From: Humulus lupulus
Taxonomy: Eukaryota > Streptophyta > Magnoliopsida > Rosales > Cannabaceae
Reading direction: 5' to 3'
Assembly (NCBI RefSeq): GCF_963169125.1
Contig: NC_084793.1
Span: 212,996,652 to 213,060,651 of the forward strand
Length of the DNA stretch: 64,000 nucleotides
The position numbers and the translations under genes were made by a program. Below, in pieces: positions 56,142 through 64,000 of this stretch (position 1 is its first letter; every line of letters begins with the position of its first letter). The notes under the pieces were generated by a model, which worked only from the letters and a program-made list of their open reading frames with translations, searched no databases and was not told the DNA's origin.

Positions 56142-58500
56142 ATGGTGACTACGAGAAAATCTGCGGTTGACAAAAATGCTAAGGTCAACCCCGATACTAT
56201 GATGGAAGATGCGGTACAAAACGAACCCTCGGCAGCCCAGACCGAAGGAGAAAGTACCCACGACTCGGACTACCAAGGTGAAGAACCGACATCCCGCCAG
56301 GATCGGGTCAGTACTGAAGATACGACATACTTAGAAAATGAAGAAGAGTATGTCCGAGACGGTTACTACAAAGACGGCTACTACTACGAGAAGGATCCAG
56401 AACTGGTCCAAGTAGCCGAAGAACTGGTGGCCACTAAGGCCAAGCTCGCTGAGCAGGAGCGCGTCTCCGGAAAAATGCAGCGCATGATGGAGCGCCTCCA
56501 AAGTAAGTTCGGAGATCTAGGCGACTCGGACGAGGACGCCTCTGTTTTAGGTGGTGCTGATGCCACCATGCCGGATCCCGCCGCTGCTGGACCATCCAAA
56601 GCTGCCCCTAACAAGGGCAAAGAAAAAGTTGGGGAGCCTGTGCGCACTAACGCCCCTGCACCTCCTAAAGGCGTGAATCACCAGGCCGACTGCCCCCCCC
56701 CCCCCCCCCCCCGCGCGCAGAAGGTCTCTGGCGCTTCTAAGCCCAGACGTCCTTCAGCCCCAAGGGGGCACTCTGTGCCTAAAGGGCCCGGTGCTAAGAC
56801 ACCCAGGCCTAGGGGAAGGAACAACCGCCCCAGTGATTCCATCAACCAGGACGGTCGGGCTGCGGACACGCACTCCGAAGATAGCTGGTCCACGGTGGAC
56901 CTAAGGAAAAGGTTGGAGGCCAAGTACGAAAAGGCCAAAGGAGAAAAGGCCCGGCCTCGCGGAGATGACCTGCGAAATCATCTCAACGACAAGCTCCGGG
57001 GACGTGACCTCCTGGAGAGCGATACAAAGAGGCTCGAGGAACAGATCGCTGCCTTGACCAAGCTGGTCCGGAAGCAAAGTGGGGCCCTGTCAGACTCTGA
57101 GGAAGAAGACCCGAAACCATGTATTCAGAGGATCGCGGAAACGCCCCTCCCGGAGAACTTCAAAATGCCTCACATAGAATTATATGAGGGGAGGACAGAC
57201 CCGCGCACCCATCTAGCTAAATACAACAAGATGATGCAAGTGACGTGCGTCAGTGAGGATGCCAAATGCATGTGCTTCTCACTCACCCTTACCAAGTCCG
57301 CGGAAGACTGGTGGAAAAGATTAGCTCCCAGATCCATCCATAGTTGGAAGGAGCTACAGTCCGCATTCAGGAGGCAGTTCATTGCTGCCCAGGACCACGA
57401 CATGGAGGTTGGTTCTTTAACCAACATCAAGCAGCTACCCAATGAGAGCCTCAAAGCTTTCATTCAAAGAATGATGGAAGCTACTGCTAAGACCAAGGTC
57501 AGTGATGACATGAAGCTGATTGCCCTTCAATCGGGGCTTACCGTCGGCTCCCTGCTATGGGGAGAAATGCAAAGGAGGCGAGAAGAAACTCTGTCCGAAT
57601 TCATATCAAAAGCTCAAGGAATCATCAACCTTGAAGATGCCTACCAATAGGCCTTTGGAGTTCTCCCAGCTCCGACGCCCTCCGTGACTGCACCGAGCTT
57701 TGCTTCGCAAGCTCCCGCGCCAGCCCTCACGCTTCCAGGAGCCCAGTTCACTCTAAGCGTGTATGGACCTTCCGCGTCTGCTCAGACGCCGAGTCAAACC
57801 CATTTCTCTGGGTACGGAGCTGTACCAACCGGATGTAGTATCGCTCCCGGCCCGTCGCAACCTCAAGCAGAAGGCCCAGAACAAAATCTGAGCCAATCGT
57901 GGAATAAACGAGGCGGAAGAAACTCCAACCGGGGGGACCATTCAAAGAAACCCCGGAAGAACTATGAGCCCAAGTTCACGGATTACACCAGTTTGATAGA
58001 CTCGCGAGAGAACGTCTATCGGGCGACCTGTAATATGGTCAACTACCGGAAGCCCCCGAAAGTGTCTCACGGAGGACGGCGTCCGCGAGACTCCAATAAG
58101 AGGTGTGAGTTCCACGGAGACGTAGGGCACACCACAAACTAATGCCTTCAGCTGAAGGATGAGATCGAGTCCCTGGCAAGAGCGGGACACCTCGGTCAGT
58201 GGGTGAGGATACCCATAATCTATCCCGGACAGGGAATAGTTCACGGAGCTGCGTACTCTCCGGGACAGAGGGGGACCGCTAGCGCTCCTGGAGCCGGTCA
58301 CCCCCAAGCTCCTGGATCTCAGTTCCCAACGCTTCCTGCTCCGACCTCTCCGGCACCCATTGCCATGTTGACTCCAGGACCCGGAAAGCCATATCCGCCT
58401 GGCCTTGCTCCGCCACCCGTTGACGGACACGTGGCCACCATTTCCGAAGGACCGCACCTTGCCGGAAGCACCCGCAACTCCCAGAAAAGGTACTTGAGGG
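56142..58500 (+). pseudogene. Tat element 3 gag
   Basis: ATG 56142 opens [20 protein letters not shown]. An acidic coiled segment ([20 protein letters not shown]) and a Pro/Arg-rich disordered stretch with an eight-proline run (poly-C about 56694-56712) follow. The retrotrans_gag core is near residues 340-470 ([40 protein letters not shown]). TAG 57648-57650 interrupts it; the same frame continues through NMVNYRKPPKVSHGG and the zinc knuckle CEFHGDVGHTTN, where TAA 58140-58142 stands inside the motif. Gag would assemble particles and bind element RNA. Confidence 0.85.
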
Positions 58501-58559
58501 AGTTAGAACACACCGGGGAGATGTGCGCCTTGGTTCAGTCACCTGCTCAGCGTCCTCGA

Positions 58560-59235
58560 ATGATGGATCTTCCCATCACCTTCACGGAAGACTACGCCCG
58601 ACATGTGCACTTCCCCCACAACGATCCCCTCGTCGTGGAAGCCCAAATCGCCAATAAGAAGGTGTCACGGATCCTAGTCGATAATGGAAGCTCCGTCAAC
58701 ATCCTCTTCAAAGCTGCCTTCCACGCGATCGGATTAACCGAGACAGATCTGATCCCATGCCCCATCCAGCTTCAGGGGTTCAATGGGGATGCACTCATGC
58801 CCTTAGGAAAAATTCAACTTCCAGTCACCCTCAGAGGAGACAGCGACGCTTTTGCCTTCAAGCACTGCACATTTGTGGTGGTCGACTGCCCCACGGCGTA
58901 AATGCCATCCTAGGCCGACCGGTCCTAATCGATGTTGGGGCCATAACCTCGATACGCCACTTATGCTTGAAGTTTCCATGCGACGACGGGCGCATCGGTA
59001 CCCTCTGGGGAGACCAACGAAGTGCACGAAGCTGTTATAACGTCTCCGTCCGATCCGTCTACACGGTCCAGGAGGCGATTGTTGCCACACCCTTGGCAGA
59101 GGATTTACCAGAGATTGGGGGTGCCCAAGGGGCATACATTGACGAACTCAACCCTAGAGTGGGGGTCGAGAGGGCGATAGAGCTGATGGAGGAAGTCGAA
59201 GAGGTGATCCTCAACTCAAAAGATCCCACCAAAGT
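58560..59235 (+). pseudogene. Tat element 3 aspartic protease region
   Basis: It opens MDLPITFTEDYARHVHFPHN and carries the catalytic motif RILVDNGSSVNILFKAAF. The first frame stops at 58899-58901 right after VVVDCPTA, and the reading continues one frame over with NAILGRPVLIDVGAITSIRH, so a single-base deletion near 58900 splits the domain. The Glu-rich linker ends near 59235. Confidence 0.85.
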
Positions 59236-59239
59236 CATT

Positions 59240-60283
59240 CAGGTGGGGAAAAACCTTCCATCGGCCATTCGAGAAAAGATCGTGGCCACTGTGAAGAATA
59301 ATCAGGATATCCTGGCATGGTGCCACGCTGAAATGACAGGGATTAATCCTAATGTTGCGTGCCATGCACTCAACGTAGACCCATCTGCAACTCCAGTTTG
59401 CCAAAAGAGGAGGCCGTTAGACCCAGTAAGGGCCGAAGCAGTCAAAGCCGAAGTGGACAAGATGATGTCCATAGGCTTTCTCCAGGAGTCACTCTATCCC
59501 GTGTGGTTGGCCAACCCGGTTCTGGTCCCGAAACCCGATGGATCCTGGAGAATGTGTATTGACTTCACAGACCTGAACAAAGCCTGCCCAAAAGACTGTT
59601 TCCCTCTTCCGCGAATCGATCAGATGGTAGACGCTACTTCCGGGTATGAACTCTTATCCTTCATGGATGCATACTCCGGATACAACCAGATCAAGATGCA
59701 TGTCGCGGACCAGGAACACACCAGCTTCCTCACGGACAAGGGTGTCTACTGTTACGTGGTCATGCCATTCGGTTTGAAGAATGTTGGGGCGACATACCAG
59801 CGTCTAGTAAAAAAAATGTTCAAGGATAAGCTGGGGATGAACATAGAGGTGTATGTAGACGACATGTTGGTGAAATCCAAGACCTCCGGGGACCACAGTG
59901 ACGACCTTGAGGAAGCTTTCGCCGTGATCCGAAAGTACGGAATGAAACTGAATCCGAAGAAATGTACTTTCGGGGTCTCGTCTGGGAAGTTCCTCGGTTT
60001 CATTGTCAGCTCCCGCGGAGTGGAGGCCAACCCTGAGAAAATTAAAGCGTTCATAGATATGCCTTCTCCCCGAAAGCATAGGGATGTCCAAAGCGTTACC
60101 TGAAGGATAGCTGCTCTCAGCCGCTTCGTATCTAAGGCCACTGACAAATGTGTCCCCTTCTTCAATGTGTTGTGAGGAAACAAGAAGTTCGAGTGGACCC
60201 CCGAATGCGAAGCAGCCTTCCAACACCTCAAGGAACATCTAACTCAAGCTCCCATTCTGTCCAAACCTGTCGAAGGAGAGGCG
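59240..60283 (+). pseudogene. Tat element 3 reverse transcriptase
   Basis: Conserved blocks follow in order: VCQKRRPLDPVRAEAVKAEV, LVPKPDGSWRMCIDFTDLNK, ACPKDCFPLPRIDQMVDA, LLSFMDAYSGYNQIKMH, FGLKNVGATYQRLV, the active-site box EVYVDDMLVKSK (intact), and CTFGVSSGKFLGFIVS. TGA codons at 60101-60103 and 60173-60175 interrupt the thumb and connection. The frame then continues into the RNase H of the next entry without a shift. Confidence 0.88.
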
Positions 60284-62404
60284 TTGTTCTTGTACTTAGC
60301 TGTGACAAAGCATGCCGTAAGTGTCGCTCTCGTCCGAGAAGACGGCCGTCTCCAACTCCCTGTGTATTACGTGAGCAAGAGGTTACTGGACGCCGAGTCT
60401 AGATATACAATGATCGAAAAACTCTCCATCTGCTTGCTAATCGCTTCGCGAAAGCTAAGGCCCTATTTCCAAGCGCACACCATCAGAGTACTCACCAACC
60501 ACCCTCTCCGGCAAGTCCTGCAGAAGCCCGAGTCTTCTGGCAGATTACTTAAATGGGCCATGGAACTGAGCCAGTTTGACATCCACTACCAGCCACGTGT
60601 TTCCATAAAAGGTCAAGCTCTCGCGGACTTTATTGTGGAATGCTCAGGAATGAATGACCTCCCGGAAGATCCTGTCCCGGAACTTCCCACATGGAAGGTC
60701 TATGTAGACGGAGCCTCAAATGAAAAAGGAGCTGGGGCAGGTGTTATTCTAATTTCTCCCCAAGGACATCAGCTCCAGAGCGCCATCCGTTTCGCGTTCC
60801 CAGCATCCAACAACGAGGCAGAACACGAAGCCATGCTAGCTGGATTACAACTGGCCACAGAAGTCGGAGCCCAAAAAATCGAAGTATACAGCGACTCCCT
60901 ACTTGTGGTAAACCAAATATCCGGAGAATACCAGATGAAAGGCGAAAAAATGGCTGCTTACGTGTCTCTCTCCCGCAGCCTCCTGCAGCATTTCAAAGGC
61001 TACCAAATCCGCCAGGTCCCCTGGGACCAGAATTCACTCGCGGACACACTGGCCAAGCTTGCAACAGACCCGGAGATTGAACAATATGGCCTAGTGCCCA
61101 TCGGGCACTTAGAAGCACCTAGTACTGAGACACAGAGGGTAAATGCCATCATCGACCATTCCCATTCCTTGATAGGACCCATCCTCAGATTTCTCACCAC
61201 CGGAGAGCTCCCCACTGATAAAGCTGACGCAAGAAAGCTCCAATATCAAGCTCCCCGATACGTGGTTATGGATGGAAAGCTTTACCGCAGGGGGTTGTCC
61301 ATACCCTTTCTTAGGTGTGTTGCCGGAACCGAAATCAGCACCATCATCCATGAGATTCACGGAGGCTTCTATGGCGACCATACCTCCGGGCTGAGCCTCT
61401 CCAAAAAGATCCTTCGTCAAGGATACTTCTGGCCCACCATGAAGAAGGATTGTGTGGATTATGTCAGAAAATGTGAACAGTGCCAGAGGTACGCCAAGGT
61501 TCCGCGAGCGCCGCCTACAGAAATTACCTTAATGACCAGCCCCTGGCCGTTCGCCGTTTGGGGCATTAACCTAGTAGGTTCCCTTCCAACTGGAAAGGGT
61601 GGAGTGAAGTATGCCATAGTCGCGGTAGACTACTTCACCAAATGGGCTGAAGTAGAACCTATGAACACAGTCACGTCTAAGAAAGCACTGGACTTTGTCA
61701 TCAAGAATATAGTGTGCCGATTCGGGCTTCCACGTAAAATTGTGTCCGACAACGGGAAGCAATTTGATAGTGAACATTTCACGAACTTCTGTGCTTTGCA
61801 TGGAATCATCAAAAGCTTTTCCGCAGTCGCCAGACCTCAAGCTAATGGGCAAGTGGAGGCAGTGAACAAAATTTTAAAGACCACGTTGAAGAAAAAACTC
61901 CAAGCATGCAAGGCTCACTGGCCGAAAGAGCTCCCGCGAGTACTTTGGGCCTATCGCACAACAGAGAGAACTTCGACAGGGCACACACCTTACTCCATGA
62001 CCTTCGGTTGTGAGGCCGTCATCACAGTAGAAACTATGATCACCTCTCACAGGCAGGACACCTACGACCCTACCCGGAACCACGCCCTTCTCCAGGAGTC
62101 CCTGGACATGATCGAAGAGCTCCGGGAGCAGTCACAGGTCCAACTCAAAATGTACCAAGGCAAGATAGCCCGACACTTCAACTCAAGAGTTAAGAGCCGT
62201 ACATTCGAAGTTGGGGACCTTGTCCTATGGAGAGTATTTCCTGCAACGCAGGATCCGGGAGTGGGAGTCCTCGGACCCAACTGGGAAGGCCCCTATGAAG
62301 TCCAAGAAAAAGTGGGCCATGGGACGTATCACTTAAAAAGACTCGACGGATTTAAAGTCCCGCGCGCCTGGAACGCGGAGCACCTCAGCCGTTACTATCA
62401 GTAA
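60284..62404 (+). CDS. Tat element 3 RNase H, second RNase H and integrase (open frame)
   Basis: The 706-codon frame is uninterrupted; it is the distal part of pol rather than a gene with its own start. First RNase H: LYLAVTKHAVSVALVREDG and SRYTMIEKLSICLLIASRKL (residues 1-125). Second, archaeal-type RNase H: VYVDGASNEKGAGAGV, NNEAEHEAMLAGLQLA, VYSDSLLVVNQ, SLADTLAKLA (about 135-265), acidic residues present. Integrase: HEIHGGFYGDHTSG and CEQC zinc residues, core VWGINLVGSLPT (Asn where the first Asp is normal), SDNGKQFDSEHF and ANGQVEAVNKIL. The tail has FEVGDLVLWRVFPATQD and ends AWNAEHLSRYYQ. The altered first acidic residue predicts no strand transfer. Confidence 0.9.
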   Translation: MFLYLAVTKHAVSVALVREDGRLQLPVYYVSKRLLDAESRYTMIEKLSICLLIASRKLRPYFQAHTIRVLTNHPLRQVLQKPESSGRLLKWAMELSQFDIHYQPRVSIKGQALADFIVECSGMNDLPEDPVPELPTWKVYVDGASNEKGAGAGVILISPQGHQLQSAIRFAFPASNNEAEHEAMLAGLQLATEVGAQKIEVYSDSLLVVNQISGEYQMKGEKMAAYVSLSRSLLQHFKGYQIRQVPWDQNSLADTLAKLATDPEIEQYGLVPIGHLEAPSTETQRVNAIIDHSHSLIGPILRFLTTGELPTDKADARKLQYQAPRYVVMDGKLYRRGLSIPFLRCVAGTEISTIIHEIHGGFYGDHTSGLSLSKKILRQGYFWPTMKKDCVDYVRKCEQCQRYAKVPRAPPTEITLMTSPWPFAVWGINLVGSLPTGKGGVKYAIVAVDYFTKWAEVEPMNTVTSKKALDFVIKNIVCRFGLPRKIVSDNGKQFDSEHFTNFCALHGIIKSFSAVARPQANGQVEAVNKILKTTLKKKLQACKAHWPKELPRVLWAYRTTERTSTGHTPYSMTFGCEAVITVETMITSHRQDTYDPTRNHALLQESLDMIEELREQSQVQLKMYQGKIARHFNSRVKSRTFEVGDLVLWRVFPATQDPGVGVLGPNWEGPYEVQEKVGHGTYHLKRLDGFKVPRAWNAEHLSRYYQ

Positions 62405-62963
62405 GCCCCGGACTATCTAGTCGAAAGTCCTTGGTGGACGTAGCAAAAATGTAAAATATGGAGATAGTCCTCCCAGCTGTAAAACACATGCCTAATAGGC
62501 TAATTTAATAAAACACGGAGAGTTTCACTCCGCTTTTACTGCATTTTTTATCCCTTTGTTCCAAGCTGCGTTTTAACAAGTGACCACGCGATCCGGAGAC
62601 GTCCGGACCCCACGATCACTTGGGGGGGGGGGGGTATACATGGCTAAGGCATAGCCATACGCCCCTTGAACAAAACATAAAGAGAACACCACTTATGTGC
62701 TAGCATTGTGTTTGAAATTTTTAAAATTGATTAAGCTTAGGTTGATTTGTTGCCATGAACATATTTGCATTACGTGTCATGTGTGCATTATGTGGTTATG
62801 TGAAAATTGCCATGAAAATATCTGCCATTAGGCATCATGAAAGTTATCTTCTGTGTAGCCCAGCGATGAACAGGACTGGAGGTTGGGGCACATTCAGAGA
62901 GCCATGCCGAAACACCCCCAACTCCCTGGCAAGTCCTTCGCAGAATACTACGCGTCCGCTGCA
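62405..62963 (+). other. Post-pol region of element 3 with a G13 tract
   Basis: No gene is visible. GATCACTT followed by 13 G (62622-62634) lies about 220 bp after pol, the position where elements 1 and 2 have shorter G-tracts after a similar word. It may be a second polypurine-type priming site or a remnant of the former 3' end. Confidence 0.45.
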
Positions 62964-63440
62964 AGCTTTGCTACGCAAGCCTCAGCTCCGGGACTCATAA
63001 AGTAATGCATGGCAAGATCCGCGACCACTGAGAGCTTTGCTTCGCAAGCTCTAGCTCCGGGCCCCGCAAGGCAAAAGAGGGCAAGATCCGGGACCGCTGT
63101 AAGCTTTGCTTCGCAGGCTTCAGCTCTAGGTCTCACAAAAAAATGCATGGCCAGCTCCTCGACCACTGCAAACTTCGCTTCGCAAGCTTCAGCTCTGGGA
63201 GCAAATATAATCGATCCCCCAATTACAGCAGGCCTTGCTTCGCAAAGCCCCTACTCCAGGATCGCACATGGTAAGCGTGACAATTTCCTCGACCGCAACA
63301 AACTTTGCCTCGCAAGGCTTCATGCCAAGTCCCTGAAGTCGGCCACCGTGAGGTCCGCAACGACAGTTAGTTTTGCTTCGCAAAGATCTAGCCCTAAGTC
63401 TAGCAACGCCCACCAAAATATCTCTCGTTCTGGCACCATC
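62964..63440. repeat. About seven tandem repeats of 69 bp in element 3
   Basis: The word AGCTTTGCTTCGCAAGC and variants start at 62964, 63033, 63102, 63171, 63231, 63301 and 63369, so spacing is 69, 69, 69, 60, 70 and 68 bp. The plus strand stays open (63009-63569) and encodes a degenerate 23-residue repeat around SFASQA; there is no further sign of translation. The array occupies the same place between pol and the convergent gene as the 69-bp array in element 1, although the two monomers do not look alike. Confidence 0.88.
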
Positions 63441-63914
63441 CCGCGGAATCGTATTAAGTGTTGGCCTCCCAAGCTTTGTAAAGATCACGATGGGAAGATG
63501 CAACGGGTCACCTTAGCCATCCCAGTGAACGGTATAACTACATGTCCCGGGATTGGCTATTTACCTTAGGAAAGCTGAGTACGATGAAAGAGGGAGTCTG
63601 GCCGTTGGAACCAAGAACCCTCCGTAACCTAGAAACTACGTGGGAAAAGACACAAGCCGTTGGAGCTTCAAGTTAGAAATGCATAGGTTCTGGCCGTTGG
63701 AACCTAAACCTCATGCGCCCCTACAGCAATTTCTATCGTATAAAAGTCTCTACCCTAAGCACAAAATTAAACAAGGAACTCAGCAGGAAAGGAAAGAAGA
63801 AGTCTACAATTATGACAATGAAGGCCCTGCAGACCAGACATCTGTAATGTTCCCGCAATCAAAGAAAAATAAAAAATAAAAAAAATTTATTATTACACAA
63901 AGAATAAGACCCCT
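63441..63914. other. Spacer between the tandem array and the convergent gene end
   Basis: No gene is recognised. The word GGCCGTTGGAACC occurs twice (about 63600 and 63692). An A-rich run at 63867-63890 would lie in the 3' untranslated region of the minus-strand gene. Confidence 0.4.
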
Positions 63915-64000
63915 TCAAGCACTGGGGGTGGCAGCGGCTTCCACGACCGGGGTCTCGGAGACAGCGGTTTCAACTGGGGCTGGCGGAGTCAGCTCATTGG
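63915..64000 (-). CDS. Putative C-terminal end of antisense gene D of element 3 (partial)
   Basis: From the right edge, the minus strand reads an open frame ending LTPPAPVETAVSETPVVEAA, then four more residues and TGA at 63915-63917. The Ala/Glu/Pro-rich acidic tail resembles the end of antisense gene A (EEAAEKSGAADRDVPAS) in composition. It lies at the expected place, after the 69-bp array and opposite to gag-pol. Only 28 codons are visible, so the call rests mainly on position. Confidence 0.4.
   Translation of the reverse strand, partial: NELTPPAPVETAVSETPVVEAAATPSA

Larger units (their letters stand above)
55186..64000 (+). mobile_element. Tat-lineage Ty3/gypsy element 3, best preserved, right end outside window
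   Basis: Plus-strand order: LTR, primer site, gag, protease, RT, RNase H, second RNase H, integrase, G-tract, tandem array, and a convergent reading on the minus strand at the edge. Gag-pol is damaged by four stop codons (57648, 58140, 60101, 60173) and one frameshift near 58900, but the RNase H-integrase part is open for 706 codons. The first integrase Asp is Asn. Codon use is GC-rich compared with the flanking AT-rich DNA. Confidence 0.88.

Noticed and set aside
63009..63569. A 186-codon plus-strand gene after element 3 pol
   Set aside because: It reads through the 69-bp array; the period of 23 codons keeps it open. It is listed as a repeat.
1..64000. Host protein-coding genes, tRNA genes, CRISPR arrays or bacterial operons
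   Set aside because: All long frames trace to transposable elements or repeats, introns and TATA-bearing LTRs indicate a plant nuclear genome, and no cloverleaf or spacer-repeat pattern was found by eye.

Overview
The window is repeat DNA from a flowering-plant nuclear genome, probably a eudicot; the species cannot be fixed from the sequence. Nearly every base that can be assigned belongs to a transposable element: Ty3/gypsy elements with a second (archaeal-type) RNase H (the Tat lineage), a chromovirus-like gypsy element, three Ty1/copia elements, a LINE-1-type insertion, three solo LTRs with 5-bp target duplications, a CACTA-type remnant and a candidate MITE. I found no convincing host gene, no tRNA or rRNA, and no CRISPR.

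Layout. 1-9690: Tat element 1 on the minus strand (gag at 8.8 kb to integrase at 2.65 kb; right LTR at 8832). 9870-10784: CACTA-type remnant. 10970-32086: a copia element (copia-1) on the plus strand, split by Tat element 2 (minus strand, 11392-28746). Element 2 in turn carries a 2.3-kb solo LTR, an unidentified 2-kb AT-rich insertion containing a U2-snRNA-like segment, and a 5'-truncated LINE with a clean target duplication. 32150-33754: an orphan antisense-gene remnant cut by a gypsy LTR. 33755-41076: copia-2. 41077-47155: chromovirus-like gypsy element on the minus strand, its integrase interrupted by a solo LTR. 47.3-49.7 kb: a long gypsy LTR plus primer-binding site, also interrupted by a solo LTR. 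50-54.6 kb: copia-type remnants on the minus strand. 55186-64000: Tat element 3 on the plus strand, the best preserved element, running off the right edge.

The most interesting theme is a cellular-looking gene carried by the Tat elements. Between pol and the 3' LTR, on the strand opposite gag-pol, lies an intron-containing gene. The fuller copies combine a domain like the Pfam 'putative gypsy type transposon' family (Transposase_28) with a C-terminal coiled coil. It is recognisable in elements 1 and 2, as an orphan fragment at 32 kb, and as a short putative C-terminal end at the right edge in element 3. All three elements keep the same order: pol, a short G-tract, (in elements 1 and 3) a tandem array with a 69-bp period, then the convergent gene. 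All copies here are damaged or incomplete.

Damage is general: in-frame stops, frameshifts, altered catalytic residues and truncated LTRs. The window therefore reads as layered, mostly dead insertions. By-eye LTR comparison gives about 92% identity for element 2 and about 97% for copia-2, so copia-2 appears the younger of the two.
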